Shown here piece after piece: positions 4,367 to 7,038 of a stretch of 7,038 nucleotides of DNA (positions are counted from its first letter, which is position 1; every line of letters starts with the position of its first letter). Made by a program: the position numbers and the translations under genes. The notes below the pieces were generated by a model that was not told the DNA's origin, searched no databases, and saw only the letters and a program-made list of their open reading frames with translations. Source of the stretch: JBKHBQ01 sp046542305 (GTDB lineage: Bacteria > Bacteroidota > Bacteroidia > Bacteroidales > 4484-276); assembly GCA_046542305.1 (NCBI GenBank), contig JBKHBQ010000203.1, positions 1-7,038 on the forward strand. The letters run 5' to 3'.

Positions 4367-6700
4367 TTACTGAATCACAATCTTTTCCTGCAATACCGAG
4401 GTACCGTTTTTTATCTGAATGAGATATAATCCGTCGGGAACATATTTAAGGTCGAAATGCTTGCTATAATCCGCTTTATCGATACGTTCCGTAAAAATGA
4501 TTTCGCCGGCGGTATTTACGATGTTCAGTACGGCTGGCAACTGTGCATCTTCCACCGTTACCGAAAAAGCGCCTGTAGTGGGATTGGGCCCGACAGAGAT
4601 CTCTGCTCCCGCAATTTCCGTGATACTGATGGTTGGATCGAGGGTTACGGTCACCTTGTCGGCTTCGCCAAACGAACATGGATCGAGCGGCGAGGCAGTG
4701 AGGGTAAGTTCCACGCTTCCGCTGTTGATATCCTGCTGTCCGGGAGTGTAAACCGTATTCAGTGCCGCCGGATCGGCAAACAGTCCGTCGCCGGAAGTGG
4801 ACCATTCAAGCGTTTCGTAATTCTCTGCCGTTGCGCTGGTGTTATAAGCCGAGCTGACGTGGATCACCGTATCGTTTCCGGCATCCACCACCGGTCTGAA
4901 GGTGAATGAAAGCAACAGGCTGTCGGAGTCGGCAAGTCCGACGCCATAACCCTGTGCCGTGAGCACCAGGGTTACCTCACCATTGGCCAGATCCTGGTTT
5001 CCGCGCAGATAAGGCGAATTAAGATTTGTGGGCAAAATGAATGTGCCGTCGCCGGTTGTACTCCACTGCCACGACTGGCTGTAAAGCGCCGAGCCGTTCG
5101 CATAATAGAAGGTATCCTGGCATATGGTGGCATCGGGGCCTGCATTCACCTCGGGCGGCAACACCGGTCCGAAGTCGAACGAAACTATTCTGGTTTTCCA
5201 ACTGTAGTTCATATATTCGGTAGTGAACCAGAAAACCGAATCATGCACCGGATCCACATTCAGGCAACTGTAGTCGCCCCAGCGGTTAATGCCTGATTGC
5301 GACCCGAATCCCGTTGCGGCTTCCACCTCCGTGTAGGTCATTTCACCCAGCGGCGCACCGGCCGGGCGTCCCGTATACCTTACCGACGGATATACATCAC
5401 TGGAAGACACCGAATATCCGAGGGCAATGGTGCCTTCGCTGTTCATGGCCATGCTGCCCATCCAGCGGTGCAGCCCGTCGTTGGGAGCATAAATGCCCTG
5501 CTGATGAATGTACCAGTCGCCTGCGCTTTGTTTTCTTAACTCGTACCATTTAATGCCTGCACGGCCGGCAACATTCACGGTATGATTTGCCAGCAGCGTT
5601 TCATGTGTGCCGAAATTCCGGTAGGCAAGCCTGTACATAAGCATCTGGGCCAGATCGTCGAGGCGCGTGCTGGTGTTGGGCTGGGGAATGCCATCCAGCT
5701 CAATGCTGAAAAATCCGGGATCGATGGAAGTACCGAGCTGATAGGTTGAATTCAGTGGCGTATCCCAATCAACCGAAAACTCATAAATTTCGAGTTGTTT
5801 ATTGTCGAAGGCATTCATGGTGGCGATATAGTTTGGTGCGTCTTCGGGAGGCATGGGTCCGTCGAAATCCGAAGGCTGCAGGCTGAATTTTTCAGGAAAA
5901 TACCCGAAGAAAATCATCTGTGCGTCAGGGTCGCCGGCCAGCATTTTTTCGCGTTCGAAAGCGGCTACTCCCGAGCCGATGAATCCCTGATCGAAGAAAT
6001 TGAAGGTGGCATAATACCCATCGCGCCAGACGCCAATCTTGGGATAGTCGTTAAAATGGTCAAACTCAAAAGCATAGCGGTAGTATTCGCCCAGCGGATC
6101 GCCGGTAGCGGAAACGGCCACCAGTTCGTAGGATTTCCCGTTGGGCTGTTCGATGGCAAACTGTGAAGCCACCCAGCGGTCGGCTTCCTCGTCGTAGAGG
6201 ATGATGGGATCGCCATCGTTTGAGCCGGTCCACGGCCCGATGAAGCCTTCCCACAGCGTACTGTTGTCTACGGGTCCGAAGAGCTTATTGCCCTGTTTAT
6301 CCCAAATGGCAAACGACAGGTTGATCATCTGAAAGAAATGATCGGGGCCTACATCACCATCGGTATCAGGCGGATATACTCCGTTTACGTTGGCTACGCC
6401 GTCGAAGCTGAGGATGGGACCACGGCTTTCCTCCGGGCCCACCTGATCCTGCACGGTCCGGTAGCTTCCCGTTTCGGGTTCTCCCGTATTTGTTAGCATC
6501 TCCACGGATTCGTTTTTGATAATCCCGTCTTTCCAGGCTCGTTTGCGTTCACCCGGAAGAATGATCTTCATCTCGCGCAGGGGCGGTGTTTTATCAAAAT
6601 AGGCAGCCTTACGGATCACCGAAGGCGCAAGTACTTCCTGTGCAGCAGCAGGTGCCGCCGCAAAGAGTATTGCGATTAACAGTAATAGCAGATGTTTCAT
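4367..6700 (-). CDS. Large secreted protein with T9SS type A C-terminal sorting domain
   Basis: This 777-residue protein begins with a Sec signal peptide: Lys2, a Leu-rich core, then AAAPAAA with likely cleavage before Gln21. A large region follows (about 95-510) with PPDTDGDVGPDHFFQMIN, NDGDPIILYDEEADRWVASQFA and NDYPKIGVWRDGYY. It looks like a repetitive beta-propeller-type extracellular domain that I have seen in other uncharacterised secreted bacterial proteins. Two tandem Ig/PKD-like repeats come next (about 519-603 and 605-688), each starting N/D-AG-x-D and containing WSTxGDG. The last about 80 residues form the type A sorting domain (VGPNPTTGAFSVTV, then DGLYLIQIKNG, QEKIVIQ), which directs export through the type IX system and surface attachment. 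The start at 6700 is preferred because it places the signal peptide at the N-terminus; ATG 6745 would overlap rseC and prepend 15 residues. No catalytic residues are recognised. It is likely co-transcribed with rseC. Confidence 0.93.
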   Translation of the reverse strand: MKHLLLLLIAILFAAAPAAAQEVLAPSVIRKAAYFDKTPPLREMKIILPGERKRAWKDGIIKNESVEMLTNTGEPETGSYRTVQDQVGPEESRGPILSFDGVANVNGVYPPDTDGDVGPDHFFQMINLSFAIWDKQGNKLFGPVDNSTLWEGFIGPWTGSNDGDPIILYDEEADRWVASQFAIEQPNGKSYELVAVSATGDPLGEYYRYAFEFDHFNDYPKIGVWRDGYYATFNFFDQGFIGSGVAAFEREKMLAGDPDAQMIFFGYFPEKFSLQPSDFDGPMPPEDAPNYIATMNAFDNKQLEIYEFSVDWDTPLNSTYQLGTSIDPGFFSIELDGIPQPNTSTRLDDLAQMLMYRLAYRNFGTHETLLANHTVNVAGRAGIKWYELRKQSAGDWYIHQQGIYAPNDGLHRWMGSMAMNSEGTIALGYSVSSSDVYPSVRYTGRPAGAPLGEMTYTEVEAATGFGSQSGINRWGDYSCLNVDPVHDSVFWFTTEYMNYSWKTRIVSFDFGPVLPPEVNAGPDATICQDTFYYANGSALYSQSWQWSTTGDGTFILPTNLNSPYLRGNQDLANGEVTLVLTAQGYGVGLADSDSLLLSFTFRPVVDAGNDTVIHVSSAYNTSATAENYETLEWSTSGDGLFADPAALNTVYTPGQQDINSGSVELTLTASPLDPCSFGEADKVTVTLDPTISITEIAGAEISVGPNPTTGAFSVTVEDAQLPAVLNIVNTAGEIIFTERIDKADYSKHFDLKYVPDGLYLIQIKNGTSVLQEKIVIQ

Positions 6701-6707
6701 TTTATAA

Positions 6708-7038
6708 TTACAAGTTGATGTGAGTATCTGATTTATCTTTTTCAATTTCGAACCTGAATCTTTTGGTAAGCTTATCTTTTAAAAAATACAACCCGGTATA
6801 ATACGGCACCAGAATCGCCAGTGATATCAACCCGGCCAAAGCTTCATTTCCGGTTAGTTCGGAAACGATCAACAAGGTTACCATCAAAATGACGAATGGC
6901 AGAAAATACCCGTATAATACTGCTGCCAAGCCCATTGAACGCCTCATCGCTACAATAACAAATTCGCCATTTTTATGTTCATGATCCTTATTCCGTGGTA
7001 CTTCGATGATCTTCTCCTGCATATCGGCCACGCCGCAA
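6708..7038 (-). CDS. rseC: RseC/MucC family (SoxR reducing system) membrane protein, 5' end outside window
   Basis: The frame stays open to the right edge and reads C-G-V-A-D-M-Q-E-K-I-I-E-V, matching the last cysteine of the RseC N-terminal Cys motif and the sequence after it. The GTG at 7031 is therefore internal and the true start is beyond the window. The rest shows a short cytosolic part, a first membrane helix (around MGLAAVLYGYFLPFVILMV), a turn, a second helix (around GLISLAILVPYYTGLYF) and a charged tail. RseC proteins sit in the inner membrane and are linked in other bacteria to sigma-E control and to SoxR reduction with the Rnf complex. In many Bacteroidota rseC precedes the rnf genes, but here the next gene downstream is a T9SS cargo gene. 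The stop lies 7 bases before that gene's ATG, which suggests an operon. Confidence 0.85.
   Translation of the reverse strand, partial: CGVADMQEKIIEVPRNKDHEHKNGEFVIVAMRRSMGLAAVLYGYFLPFVILMVTLLIVSELTGNEALAGLISLAILVPYYTGLYFLKDKLTKRFRFEIEKDKSDTHINL

Noticed and set aside
6701..6745. Upstream ATG at 6745 as start of the T9SS-cargo gene
   Set aside because: It would place 15 polar residues before the signal peptide and overlap the end of rseC; ATG 6700 gives a standard signal peptide.
1..7038. CRISPR array, IS element, toxin-antitoxin or defence system
   Set aside because: No regularly spaced repeats, transposase, recombinase or paired toxin-antitoxin genes are visible.

Overview
The window looks like chromosomal DNA of a Bacteroidota (Bacteroidetes) bacterium. 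Four independent signals agree. A large secreted protein ends in a type A T9SS sorting domain. There is a DUF1573 periplasmic protein with a Bacteroidota-type SCGCTVP motif. An RseC-family gene is present. Several start regions carry the phylum-specific promoter -7 element TAnnTTTG, twice with TTG/TTTG placed 19-20 nt upstream, instead of an E. coli-like -10/-35. Most starts lack a Shine-Dalgarno sequence and have A/T-rich leaders, as is usual in this phylum.

Layout. Positions 1-1348 (+): the 3' part of a gene with a probable GH16-like (concanavalin A-like glucanase) fold, a small SEC-C zinc-motif protein overlapping its end, and a dUTPase-family gene with its own candidate promoter. Positions 1349-1509 hold a bidirectional hairpin terminator and a nested inverted-repeat element. 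From 1510 the strand is minus: tRNA-Leu(CAG) with a well-formed promoter, then a class I/II PLP aminotransferase (AspC-like) and a DUF1573 protein, separated by a strong terminator that abuts a possible promoter. Positions 3484-3706 form a divergent promoter region, followed on the plus strand by a lipoprotein of unknown function. A shared bidirectional terminator near 4322-4340 separates it from a convergent minus-strand unit: partial rseC (cut by the right edge) followed 7 nt later by a 777-residue T9SS cargo protein.

The genes do not form one obvious pathway. They read as ordinary chromosomal genes: nucleotide and amino-acid metabolism, tRNA, envelope and secreted proteins. I see no IS element, CRISPR array, recombinase, toxin-antitoxin pair or defence locus.

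The most notable observation is the dUTPase homologue at 911-1348. By my alignment it keeps the fold and the uracil-binding aromatic residues. It has lost the catalytic Asp and the Arg residues that normally bind phosphate in motifs 2-5, so it may be a pseudoenzyme or have a changed substrate. Other points worth a look are the structured element next to the tRNA, the overlapped terminator and promoter before the aminotransferase, and the GH16-like/SEC-C gene pair.
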